DNA from: Dyella sp. C11
GTDB taxonomy: Bacteria; Pseudomonadota; Gammaproteobacteria; Xanthomonadales; Rhodanobacteraceae
Reading direction: 5' to 3'
Length of the DNA: 64,000 nt
NCBI RefSeq assembly: GCF_003121485.1
Contig: NZ_QAVX01000002.1
Span: 150,358-214,357 of the forward strand
In this document: positions 47,543 to 54,993 of the stretch, in pieces
How positions within the stretch are numbered: position 1 is the stretch's first letter
Layout: every line of letters begins with the position of its first letter
Notes under the pieces: generated by a model
Seen by the model: only the letters and a program-made list of their open reading frames with translations
Told to the model about the DNA's origin: nothing
Databases searched by the model: none
Made by a program: the position numbers and the translations under genes

Positions 47543-47646
47543 CGTTATTCCGGCGAAGGCCGGAATCCAGTGCCTTTCGTTTGTGCGTGCCATGGCTCTA
47601 CTGGTAGAAGCAAAGGCGCTGGATTCCGGCCTTCGCCGGAATGACG
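47543..47646. repeat. Interspersed inverted-repeat element, copy 2
   Basis: Arms CGTTATTCCGGCGAAGGCCG... (47543-47570) and the reverse complement CTGGATTCCGGCCTTCGCCG... (47619-47646) match with one difference over 28 nt and extend inward with AGTGCCTTT/AAAGGCGCT. It interrupts the operon between the histidine phosphatase and the first SDR gene. Confidence 0.88.
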
Positions 47647-47699
47647 AGCAAAAGAAAACCGCACGATTTGCATCCGCTCTCCACAGGACGACCGACTCC

Positions 47700-48470
47700 A
47701 TGACGCAACCCACCACCTTCGACCTCACCGGCAAGATCGCCATCGTCACCGGCGCCAGCCGTGGCATTGGCGCCGAGATTGCCAAGTTGCTTGCCGCGCA
47801 TGGCGCGCATGTCATCGTTTCCAGCCGCAAGCAGGCCGACTGCCAGGCCGTGGTGGATGGCATCGTGGCCGACGGTGGATCGGCCGAGGCCGTTGCATGC
47901 CACATCGGCGAGATGGAACAGATCGAATCGCTCTATGCGCAGGTCGAGAAGGCGCATGGCCGCCTGGATATCCTGATCAACAATGCCGCGACGAATCCTT
48001 ACTTCGGCCATATCACCGACACCGATCTGTCGGTGTTCCAGAAGACGGTGGACGTGAACATCCGCGGCTACTTCTACATGTCCACGCACGGCGCGAAGCT
48101 GATGGTGAAGAACGGCGGCGGTTCCATCGTGAATGTCGCGTCCGTCAACGGTGTGGTGCCAGGCTTCCAGCAAGGCATCTATTCGATCACCAAGGCGGCG
48201 GTCATCTCGATGACCAAGGCTTTCGCGGTGGAATGCGCCGAACAAGGCGTGCGTTGCAATGCATTGTTGCCGGGCCTGACCGATACCAAGTTTGCGTCGG
48301 TACTGGTGAACACGCCGGCCATCCTTAAGCAGGCACTGGCGCATGTACCGATGCGCCGCGTAGCGCAGCCGTCGGAAATGGCGGGCGCCGCACTCTATCT
48401 CGCCTCCGATGCCGCCTCGTACACCACGGGCGCGGTGTTGAACGTCGATGGCGGTTATCTCAGCGTCTGA
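47700..48470 (+). CDS. SDR family oxidoreductase 1
   Basis: A 256-residue short-chain dehydrogenase/reductase. NAD(P) loop TGASRGIG, the NNAATN strand motif, catalytic YSITK (Y-x3-K) and the C-terminal GAVLNVDGGYLSV are all present. In an acyl-CoA operon a 3-hydroxyacyl-CoA dehydrogenase role is natural, but sequence does not settle the substrate. ATG 47700 opens MTQPTTFDLTGK, 195 bp after the preceding stop, with the palindromic element between, so it may have its own promoter or depend on read-through. Confidence 0.9.
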   Translation: MTQPTTFDLTGKIAIVTGASRGIGAEIAKLLAAHGAHVIVSSRKQADCQAVVDGIVADGGSAEAVACHIGEMEQIESLYAQVEKAHGRLDILINNAATNPYFGHITDTDLSVFQKTVDVNIRGYFYMSTHGAKLMVKNGGGSIVNVASVNGVVPGFQQGIYSITKAAVISMTKAFAVECAEQGVRCNALLPGLTDTKFASVLVNTPAILKQALAHVPMRRVAQPSEMAGAALYLASDAASYTTGAVLNVDGGYLSV

Positions 48471-48486
48471 TATCAGGGAGCACAGC

Positions 48487-49275
48487 ATGAGTTCAAACCT
48501 TTCCCCGCGTGCAGCAGGCAAGCGCGCCTTCATCACGGGTGCTGGTGGCGGCCTGGGTGCGGCGACCGCACGCATGCTTGCGCGGCACGGCGCCAAGGTG
48601 TTCCTGACCGATATCGACGCCGATGCGGTAGCCGCCGTGGCGGCCGACATCAACAAGGAGAACGGCGCCACCGTCGCGTGGTCCGCGGTGCAGGATGTGC
48701 GCGACGAAGCCACGTGGGAACGCACGCTGGCGGAAGCGGTGAAGGCCATGGGTGGGCTTTCCGTGCTGGTGAACAACGCCGGCACCGGTTCACTTGGCAG
48801 CGTGGAACGCGTCGAGCTGAAGGAATGGCATCGCGTGATGGCCGTGAACGTGGACAGCATCATGCTGGGCTGCAAGCATGCCCTGCCCTATCTTCGCGAC
48901 GCGCAGCCGGCATCCATCGTCAACATTTCCTCGCTCGCCGCCTTCAAGTTCGATCCCGACTACACGGCATACAACACCTCGAAGGCTGCCGTCGCCGCGC
49001 TCACCAAATCGGTGGCAATGGATTGCACGCGGCAGAAGATCGATGTGCGCTGCAACTCGATCCACCCGGCTTTCATCCGCACCAATATCGTCAAGTGGTT
49101 CTTCGACACGCTCGGTGAAGAGGAAGCCACCAGGAAACTGATCCGCGGCATCCCCATGCATCGCCTCGGCGAACCCGACGACGTGGCGTTCGCCGTGCTT
49201 TATCTCGCATCGGACGAAAGCCGTTATGTCACCGCCGCAGAACTCGTCATCGATGGCGGCGCACGCGCCGTCTGA
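48487..49275 (+). CDS. SDR family oxidoreductase 2
   Basis: A 262-residue SDR. NAD(P) loop TGAGGGLG, LVNNAGTGSLG, the active-site YNTSK and C-terminal YVTAAELVIDGGARAV. It differs from SDR 1 enough to be a separate lineage rather than a recent duplicate. 16 bp after SDR 1, with GGGAGCAC as ribosome site, so cotranscribed. A role as hydroxyacyl-CoA dehydrogenase is inferred from context only. Confidence 0.9.
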   Translation: MSSNLSPRAAGKRAFITGAGGGLGAATARMLARHGAKVFLTDIDADAVAAVAADINKENGATVAWSAVQDVRDEATWERTLAEAVKAMGGLSVLVNNAGTGSLGSVERVELKEWHRVMAVNVDSIMLGCKHALPYLRDAQPASIVNISSLAAFKFDPDYTAYNTSKAAVAALTKSVAMDCTRQKIDVRCNSIHPAFIRTNIVKWFFDTLGEEEATRKLIRGIPMHRLGEPDDVAFAVLYLASDESRYVTAAELVIDGGARAV

Positions 49276-49288
49276 TCCGGAGATCACC

Positions 49289-50302
49289 ATGAGCTTTACG
49301 AATCGCCAATTGCTGCTGAAAACCCGTCCGGAAGGGCTGGTGAGCCTGGACAACTTCGACCTGCGCGAATCGTCCACGCCGGAGCTGAAAGAGGGACAGG
49401 CACTGGTCAAGGTGCTGTACCTGTCGATGGACCCGACCAACCGCGTGTGGATGAGCGACATCCCCCAGTACATGCCACCCGTCGCCATCGGCGAAGTGAT
49501 GCGCAGCCTTGGCATTGGTCGCGTGGTGGCGTCCAGATCCAAGCACTATGCCGAGGGCGATCTTGTGCAGGGCCTGGTGGGCTGGCAGGACTACGCGCTC
49601 ATCGAAGAAGGCAAAACGGGCTACTGGGTGAAATTGCCGCCCAAGCCACCCGTCGCACTGCCTACGCTGCTGGGTGCATGCGGCTTCAGTGGCATCACCG
49701 CCTACTACGGCCTCACGGAAATCGCGCCCGTGGAAGCCGGTGAAACGCTGGTGGTTTCGGCCGCCGCAGGTTCCGTGGGTTCCATCGCGGGTCAGATCGG
49801 CAAGCTGCGCGGTGCGCGCGTGGTGGGAATCGCCGGTGGCGCGGAGAAGTGCCGTCACCTGATCGACGATCTCGGTTTCGATGCCGCCGTCGACTACAAG
49901 GCCGACGACTTCAAGCAGAAGCTGGCCGAAGCCACGCCCGATGGCGTGCACGTGAATTTCGAGAACGTCGGCGGACCGGTGATGCGCGCGGTGTTGTCGC
50001 GCATGGTCAACGGCGGTCGTGTCGCGCTGTGCGGACTCATCGCCAACTACGCGGGCAGCGGGCGCGCCACGGACGACTACAGCGTCATCATCGTGAAGCG
50101 CCTTACCGTGCGCGGTTTCCTTGCGTTCGATTACAAGGATCAGCAGCGCGCCGTGCAGGACCTGGTCGGCTGGGTGATGAGCGGCAAGGTCAAGGCGGGC
50201 GAAACCGTGGCCGAAGGCCTGGAGAACGCACCGGCCGTGCTTAATCGCCTGTTCGATGGCAGCCACACGGGCAAGCTGGTGTTGAAGGTGGCTGAAGACT
50301 GA
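49289..50302 (+). CDS. MDR superfamily NADP-dependent oxidoreductase (CurA/PTGR-like)
   Basis: A 337-residue zinc-independent medium-chain reductase. The NADP loop VSAAAGSVGSIAGQIGKLRG and the substrate-side LYLSMDPTNRVWMSD are typical of the leukotriene B4/alkenal double-bond reductase subfamily, which reduces alpha,beta-unsaturated ketones and aldehydes such as lipid-peroxidation products. The Zn ligands of true alcohol dehydrogenases are absent. 13 bp after SDR 2, with GGAG upstream. Reduced alkenals give 4-hydroxy aldehydes, matching a downstream 4-hydroxyacyl-CoA route. Confidence 0.88.
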   Translation: MSFTNRQLLLKTRPEGLVSLDNFDLRESSTPELKEGQALVKVLYLSMDPTNRVWMSDIPQYMPPVAIGEVMRSLGIGRVVASRSKHYAEGDLVQGLVGWQDYALIEEGKTGYWVKLPPKPPVALPTLLGACGFSGITAYYGLTEIAPVEAGETLVVSAAAGSVGSIAGQIGKLRGARVVGIAGGAEKCRHLIDDLGFDAAVDYKADDFKQKLAEATPDGVHVNFENVGGPVMRAVLSRMVNGGRVALCGLIANYAGSGRATDDYSVIIVKRLTVRGFLAFDYKDQQRAVQDLVGWVMSGKVKAGETVAEGLENAPAVLNRLFDGSHTGKLVLKVAED

Positions 50303-50311
50303 GGTTGCATG

Positions 50312-50377
50312 AGTCGCGCACAGGGTGCGCTCCCACAATATCCGTCAGCACTGTGGGAGCGCACCCTGTGCGCGACT
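50312..50377. repeat. REP-like palindromic element (related to 31216 repeats)
   Basis: A perfect 26-bp inverted repeat, AGTCGCGCACAGGGTGCGCT... (50312-50337) against 50352-50377, around a 14-nt loop. The core (GTGGGAGCGCACCCTGTGCG) resembles GTAGGAGCGCACTTGTGCGC of the 31-kb repeats. Confidence 0.9.
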
Positions 50378-50387
50378 GCCTCAAATG

Positions 50388-50424
50388 GAAAAAGGCGCCG
50401 CGTTTCATCGCGGCGCCTTTTTTT
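50388..50424. terminator. Bidirectional rho-independent terminator
   Basis: A 12-bp perfect stem (AAAGGCGCCGCG / CGCGGCGCCTTT), a 6-nt loop, A-tract on the left and T-tract on the right. It serves the MDR operon and the convergent 1373-residue protein gene, whose stop is 2 bp away. Confidence 0.88.
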
Positions 50425-50425
50425 G

Positions 50426-53400
50426 TTACTCCGTAACCTCAGGTATCGGCGGTGGCTCAATAGCCTTGGGTTGACGCTTCCGCCAGTAGCCGCCGGTGCT
50501 CCACGCCTCGAAGCCCCAGCGCAACCAGCCGATCAACGCATTCGCCAGCCAAAGCGCCCACAGCAGCATGGCGATCTTGTAGACCCACACTGAGACGCTG
50601 AAGACACCGCCCTGCGGAAGCGCGCTGTCGGTCTTGTCGGCAAACCAGTTGAGTTGCCATGCGGTGGACTGGTAGCCATCCACGTGCATGTCGGGAAGGC
50701 CAAGCAGGCCCTTCGGCACGGCAGAAATCAGCACCACGATGGCGATGCCCGTGACGATGGCCAGCGCGACCTGCGCCAGGTTGAAGCTGGCACCGTAGCG
50801 CTCGGGCAGCACATGGCGCGCGCGCAGCCCCAGCAGGATCAACCAGATCACCACCAACGCGTAGGCACCCCAGGCGAAGGCGGAGAATCCCAGGCCCAAC
50901 AACAGCCACTGATGGAACCGCAGCGGCGTGGGCGCATAACGTGCCAGCAACCACGCGGCAATCAGCAGCACGAGCAGCTGCGCCCAGTACAGCACGGCAG
51001 GACCCACGCTCGGTCCCCACGTCCACAGCACCCAACGGCTTTCGGGAAGCACGTGATGCAACTGGATGTTGGCTACCGGTGCGTTCAACGAGAATTCCGG
51101 GGTACGCGTGGCGAAGGCCACGCCCATCGGCTCGCGCAGACGCAACGTGTACTCGTGGGCTCCAGGCAACAGCGGCAGGCTGAGCTTGTCATCGCGAATG
51201 GCCAGGCTCAGTGGAACGCCGTCACGCTTGGCTTCCAGCAGTTCCGCACCCTTCGGCAGACCGATGGCATGCTCTCCGCCACGCGTGCTGCGCGCCTTGA
51301 GCGTGAGCGTGGTTTCCGTGGTGCGGTCACCCGCGCGGCTCTCCACCACCACACGATCGAACGCGAGGCTTTCCCCGGTGATGGCCTTGGGCTGCGTCAC
51401 CGCGATGTGCAGAGTTTCACCGGGAAGCGGCTGGAACTGCAGGCCGTCGAGATCCTGCGTGGAAGGCACACCCCTGGTATCCAGGTGCCACAACGTGGCG
51501 GACTGCACGATCCACGTTTCCGCGCGCTCGCCAAGGCCCGGCGCCGACAACGTCAGTGTGTTCGAGCGATCCAGTCGGCTGAGCCAGGTCTTTTCCACCT
51601 CGCCGGCATTGAAGGTCACACCGATACGGCCGTCTTGCACACGCGCGTCGTCACCCAGCGGGTGTTCACCCGGCAGCAGCGGCAGATCCAGGCTGAAGCC
51701 AGCGTCGCTGGGTGCGATGCGCTGCACCGTGTTGCGCACCGTCCACTCGCTACCCAACACCAGCGTACGCGTCAGCCTGACGTACGGCGGAAACGCCTGC
51801 GATGCCGTGGCGAGTGCGCTGCCGTCATCGGCGAGTCGCACACGATTGAAGGTGACGCTGTCGCCGAGCAAGCGACCTTCAGCGACACCATCGGCCTTCC
51901 AGCCGCTGCCAGTGAACACCGCGTGTTGCGGTCGCAACGGAAAGTGCAGCGTCGCCGTATCCGCGGAGGTCACGCCGTAGTGCAAGGTGACGCGATGCAC
52001 ACCGCGATCGAGCTTGACCAGCAGATCGCCCGCTACACGCGATAGCGCCACGTCCTTGCCATCCGAACTCACCGATTGCAATGACAGCGCCGCATCGCCC
52101 TGCGGCAGGGGAACGGCGACATCGGTGCCTGCGTGGATATCCATATCCACGGACAGCTGGTCGCCCACTGCCTGGAAGGTGGCTTGTGCCACGGTAGCGC
52201 AATCGGGAGCGCACTTCGGTGCTTCGATCAGGCGACCATGCAATTGCTCAAGCACGCTGTCAGTGGGCACCGCCTGCGCTTGCGCGCCATGTGGCATCAA
52301 CGCAAGCACCAGCAGCGCGGCGGCGCCGCCCTTCAGTCGCATGCCGCGCCACTGGCCCTGGAACGCCGGCCACAGGCGCGTCGCCAGCTTGCCGAGCATC
52401 GCCACCAGCAGCGCCAGCATGGCCACACGCAACAGGCGAACCAGCCATGCGGGTGCAATCACCAGTCGCGTGGTCTGTTCGGCGGTGATCGGACCCGACC
52501 AGCCGAGACGATAGTCGTTGCCCACATCCCAGTGCGGCGTGCCGGGACCGGCCTGGATGATGTTGCGCGTGTCCGGCTCCTGTCCCACGGTGTACGCGGT
52601 GCCAGTGACCACAACGGACGATAGCTGCCGTTGCGGCGGGGACTTGGCTTTCGTGTTCGAACGGTAGGAGATTCCCGCCATGATCGAACCATTCGCCTGC
52701 ATCAAGGGCGGAGCCGGCGGCGCAGGCGCGGCCTCAGGGGCCATCGCATCCTGCGCCGGCGCTGCATGGGTTGATGGCGCTTCTACCATGGCGACCGGTT
52801 GCGGCGAAGCCGGCACGTAGTTCTCGTCACCGATGCCTTCGCGGAAATGTCCTTCTTCCAGTTGCGGATGCAAGGCGTATTCCATCTGCGTCGACGCAAA
52901 CGGCAGCGACCAGAGCACCGAGAGCAACAGCAAGGCAGCGGCGCCCAGTCGCGATGCGAGGCGCAGTCGACCTTCCGGCAACGCACGCATCAACAACGCC
53001 AGCGCAAAGGCCACGGCAAGCGTCCAGCGCGGTGCGCCGTCTTCGTGCTGTGCGAGCACAAGGAAACCAAGCGCCACGATGGCCCACGGCCAGCCCAGCA
53101 GGCGACCGGCAAGCAGCGCGATCAGTGCGACCACGAACAGGTCGAGCAGGCTCCATTGCGCGATCCACGAATCAGGCGAACGATCCGCACCCGCTGCGCC
53201 GATCAAGCGATACCCATACGGCAAGTGCAGCTCGGCATCGATGCTTTCCAGCGGCAACTGCCAGCCGCCGGTCGGCGTGCTGCCGCGTTCGGGCAAGCGC
53301 AGGCCGGCTTTCAGGTTCAATTGCGCGTCGCGCAGTTCAACACCGCTGCGGCCGTGTTCGCCTTCCGTCACCAGCAGCGGACGGCCGGATTGCGAAGCGT

Positions 53401-54547
53401 TCTGCAATTGCCACGGCGCCACCACATCCAGGCGCTGGCTGCGCCGCAGGGTACCGGTCAACGTGTCGGCCGCCGTAAAACCATGGCCGTCGAAATCCAG
53501 CCACAGGTGGCGACGCAACGTGAGCTGGTCGCCCTGCCCGCCTTCGCCGCCGCGCGTGCCCTGTTCGATGGTCAGGCCGTGGCCGGCATCGAGTGCGTAA
53601 GCGGGAAGCTCGGCCCATTCGTGCGGTACATCGGCCTGCCCGGCGTCGGCAGGCTGGCCTTCCACGCGTGTGCTGCGCAGCGACGGGTCATCGGCGTAAC
53701 TCCAGATTTCCTGTGCGGGCCAGGGTTCGCCGGGCGGCGTCAAGGCGATCTGCTTGGGCACATCGGTGCTGCGCGCGCCCAGGGTGATGGTCCATTGTCC
53801 CGGACGCAGTTGCACCCGCAGGCGACCATCGCTTTCCAGTCGCGCCGGCAGGCTGCCTTCGATGAATGTCGCCACGAAGCCTTTCGGCAGCACCGGTCCC
53901 AGCAATTGCTCACGTGACGTGCCAGTCACGTTGAACTGCATCTGCGTCAGCAGATCGGCTGGCAGCCCATCGACCAACCGCCGGAACACGCGGAGCGAAA
54001 GCGCATCGGCGGCGCGCTGCGTGGCGGCGGCCTCGCCGAGCGTGAGGTCCTCGCCATTGCGCTCGATGTGCGCCACGGCCTTCCCATCCAGCGTCAAGGC
54101 GACGAGCCCGATGGATGCCGGCACGTGCACGCTGGCGGGACGGCTGTCCCACGCCAAGTTGCCGCGCAGTGCGTAGTCGCCTGCTTCGAGCAGCAGCGAT
54201 GGCTCGCCTTCGTGATCGAGCACGGCCACGGGCTTGGCGTTGGCGGTGACCTGTTGCGGCCAGTCGCGCGCATTGCCCGGCAGCGCGACCCAGCTGCGAC
54301 CGTCCACGTGCACGTCGAGCGCGAAGCGCGCGCCGTCCTTGCCGGCGTCCAGTGCAAGCCGTCCCGGCCACGCACATTGCCGTTGCAACGTGGTGCCGGT
54401 GGATGCCACCAGCACGGGGCACGCGTGCTGTGGCTCGTTGTGCAACACCCAATCCTGCCAATCCTTCAGAGCCGGCGGTACGTCCTGCGCCATCAGCGGC
54501 GAGGCGAACAACGCAAGCAGGCACAACCATCCCCACGGACGACGCAT
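50426..54547 (-). CDS. Large (1373-residue) membrane protein of unknown function
   Basis: Not recognised. A signal peptide (MRRPWGWLCLLALFASPLMAQ) is followed by ~480 mostly periplasmic residues, three TM helices (~485-580: DLFVVALIALLAGRLLGWPW, WTLAVAFALALLMRAL, LGAAALLLLSVLWSLPF), an alanine/proline-rich loop, another TM pair (~690-760), a ~400-residue beta-rich region resembling a repeat of the first (LRPGQWTITLG versus LDRGVHRVTLHYG), and four C-terminal TM helices. GGGAGA precedes ATG 54547. Xanthomonad genomes carry such proteins annotated as hypothetical. It could be a periplasmic sensor or surface-biogenesis factor; no motif supports either. Confidence 0.8.
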   Translation of the reverse strand: MRRPWGWLCLLALFASPLMAQDVPPALKDWQDWVLHNEPQHACPVLVASTGTTLQRQCAWPGRLALDAGKDGARFALDVHVDGRSWVALPGNARDWPQQVTANAKPVAVLDHEGEPSLLLEAGDYALRGNLAWDSRPASVHVPASIGLVALTLDGKAVAHIERNGEDLTLGEAAATQRAADALSLRVFRRLVDGLPADLLTQMQFNVTGTSREQLLGPVLPKGFVATFIEGSLPARLESDGRLRVQLRPGQWTITLGARSTDVPKQIALTPPGEPWPAQEIWSYADDPSLRSTRVEGQPADAGQADVPHEWAELPAYALDAGHGLTIEQGTRGGEGGQGDQLTLRRHLWLDFDGHGFTAADTLTGTLRRSQRLDVVAPWQLQNASQSGRPLLVTEGEHGRSGVELRDAQLNLKAGLRLPERGSTPTGGWQLPLESIDAELHLPYGYRLIGAAGADRSPDSWIAQWSLLDLFVVALIALLAGRLLGWPWAIVALGFLVLAQHEDGAPRWTLAVAFALALLMRALPEGRLRLASRLGAAALLLLSVLWSLPFASTQMEYALHPQLEEGHFREGIGDENYVPASPQPVAMVEAPSTHAAPAQDAMAPEAAPAPPAPPLMQANGSIMAGISYRSNTKAKSPPQRQLSSVVVTGTAYTVGQEPDTRNIIQAGPGTPHWDVGNDYRLGWSGPITAEQTTRLVIAPAWLVRLLRVAMLALLVAMLGKLATRLWPAFQGQWRGMRLKGGAAALLVLALMPHGAQAQAVPTDSVLEQLHGRLIEAPKCAPDCATVAQATFQAVGDQLSVDMDIHAGTDVAVPLPQGDAALSLQSVSSDGKDVALSRVAGDLLVKLDRGVHRVTLHYGVTSADTATLHFPLRPQHAVFTGSGWKADGVAEGRLLGDSVTFNRVRLADDGSALATASQAFPPYVRLTRTLVLGSEWTVRNTVQRIAPSDAGFSLDLPLLPGEHPLGDDARVQDGRIGVTFNAGEVEKTWLSRLDRSNTLTLSAPGLGERAETWIVQSATLWHLDTRGVPSTQDLDGLQFQPLPGETLHIAVTQPKAITGESLAFDRVVVESRAGDRTTETTLTLKARSTRGGEHAIGLPKGAELLEAKRDGVPLSLAIRDDKLSLPLLPGAHEYTLRLREPMGVAFATRTPEFSLNAPVANIQLHHVLPESRWVLWTWGPSVGPAVLYWAQLLVLLIAAWLLARYAPTPLRFHQWLLLGLGFSAFAWGAYALVVIWLILLGLRARHVLPERYGASFNLAQVALAIVTGIAIVVLISAVPKGLLGLPDMHVDGYQSTAWQLNWFADKTDSALPQGGVFSVSVWVYKIAMLLWALWLANALIGWLRWGFEAWSTGGYWRKRQPKAIEPPPIPEVTE

Positions 54548-54664
54548 GTCTTTCTCCCTGACTACCCGGGTGGGCCGGCCCAGTGTAGGGGCCGGCAGAG
54601 GGTGGCCGGAAGGCGCCTCCCTCCGATGTAACGAGGTGGCGCGGCGAATGGGGTTGGAAGGCAC

Positions 54665-54695
54665 AAAAAAAAACCGGGCGACTTTCGTCGCCCGG
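54665..54695 (-). terminator. Rho-independent terminator reading leftwards
   Basis: A perfect 9-bp stem (CCGGGCGAC / GTCGCCCGG), a 4-nt loop, and a nine-A run on the left that becomes a T-run on the minus strand. It would end transcripts coming from the M1 aminopeptidase gene, 298 bp away, after the composite palindromic element. Confidence 0.85.
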
Positions 54696-54718
54696 CCTGG
54701 GTCCACTGCCTGGAGCCC

Positions 54719-54992
54719 TTAAGGAGGCCCTGACCTATTCCACGTAGGCGTCACCGGCTCTGCGAGGGCGCGGATGGGTGCTGTGGCGATGAAGGCAGGC
54801 TGGTTGCCTGTCGAATCGACGCGGCACGCAGCTGCCCCCTCGCAGAGCCGGCCCTTGGGGTGAACCCCAGAGCGTGCGCAGGGCGCGAGGCGCGTCTTGC
54901 CCAGGCAACCAGCCTGGTCTGCGTCACGCCTCACACCCTGCGCACGCTCTGGGGTCATGCCGCCTACGTGGAATAGATCAGGGCCTCCTTAA
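54719..54992. repeat. Composite palindromic element of interleaved inverted repeats
   Basis: Four inverted-repeat pairs in 274 bp. A: 54719-54750 with 54961-54992 (31 of 32 match). B: 54754-54768 with 54837-54851 (15/15). C: 54796-54810 with 54902-54916 (15/15). D: 54865-54883 with 54936-54954 (19/19). A and C share one centre; B and D are each offset, so the order is A B C b d C' D' A'. The right A arm ends 1 bp from the M1 peptidase stop. No convincing ORF is inside. Confidence 0.9.
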
Positions 54993-54993
54993 C

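Noticed and set aside
54719..54958. 79-codon minus-strand open frame inside the composite palindrome
   Set aside because: No ribosome site, biased composition, and it spans inverted-repeat arms; more likely non-coding.
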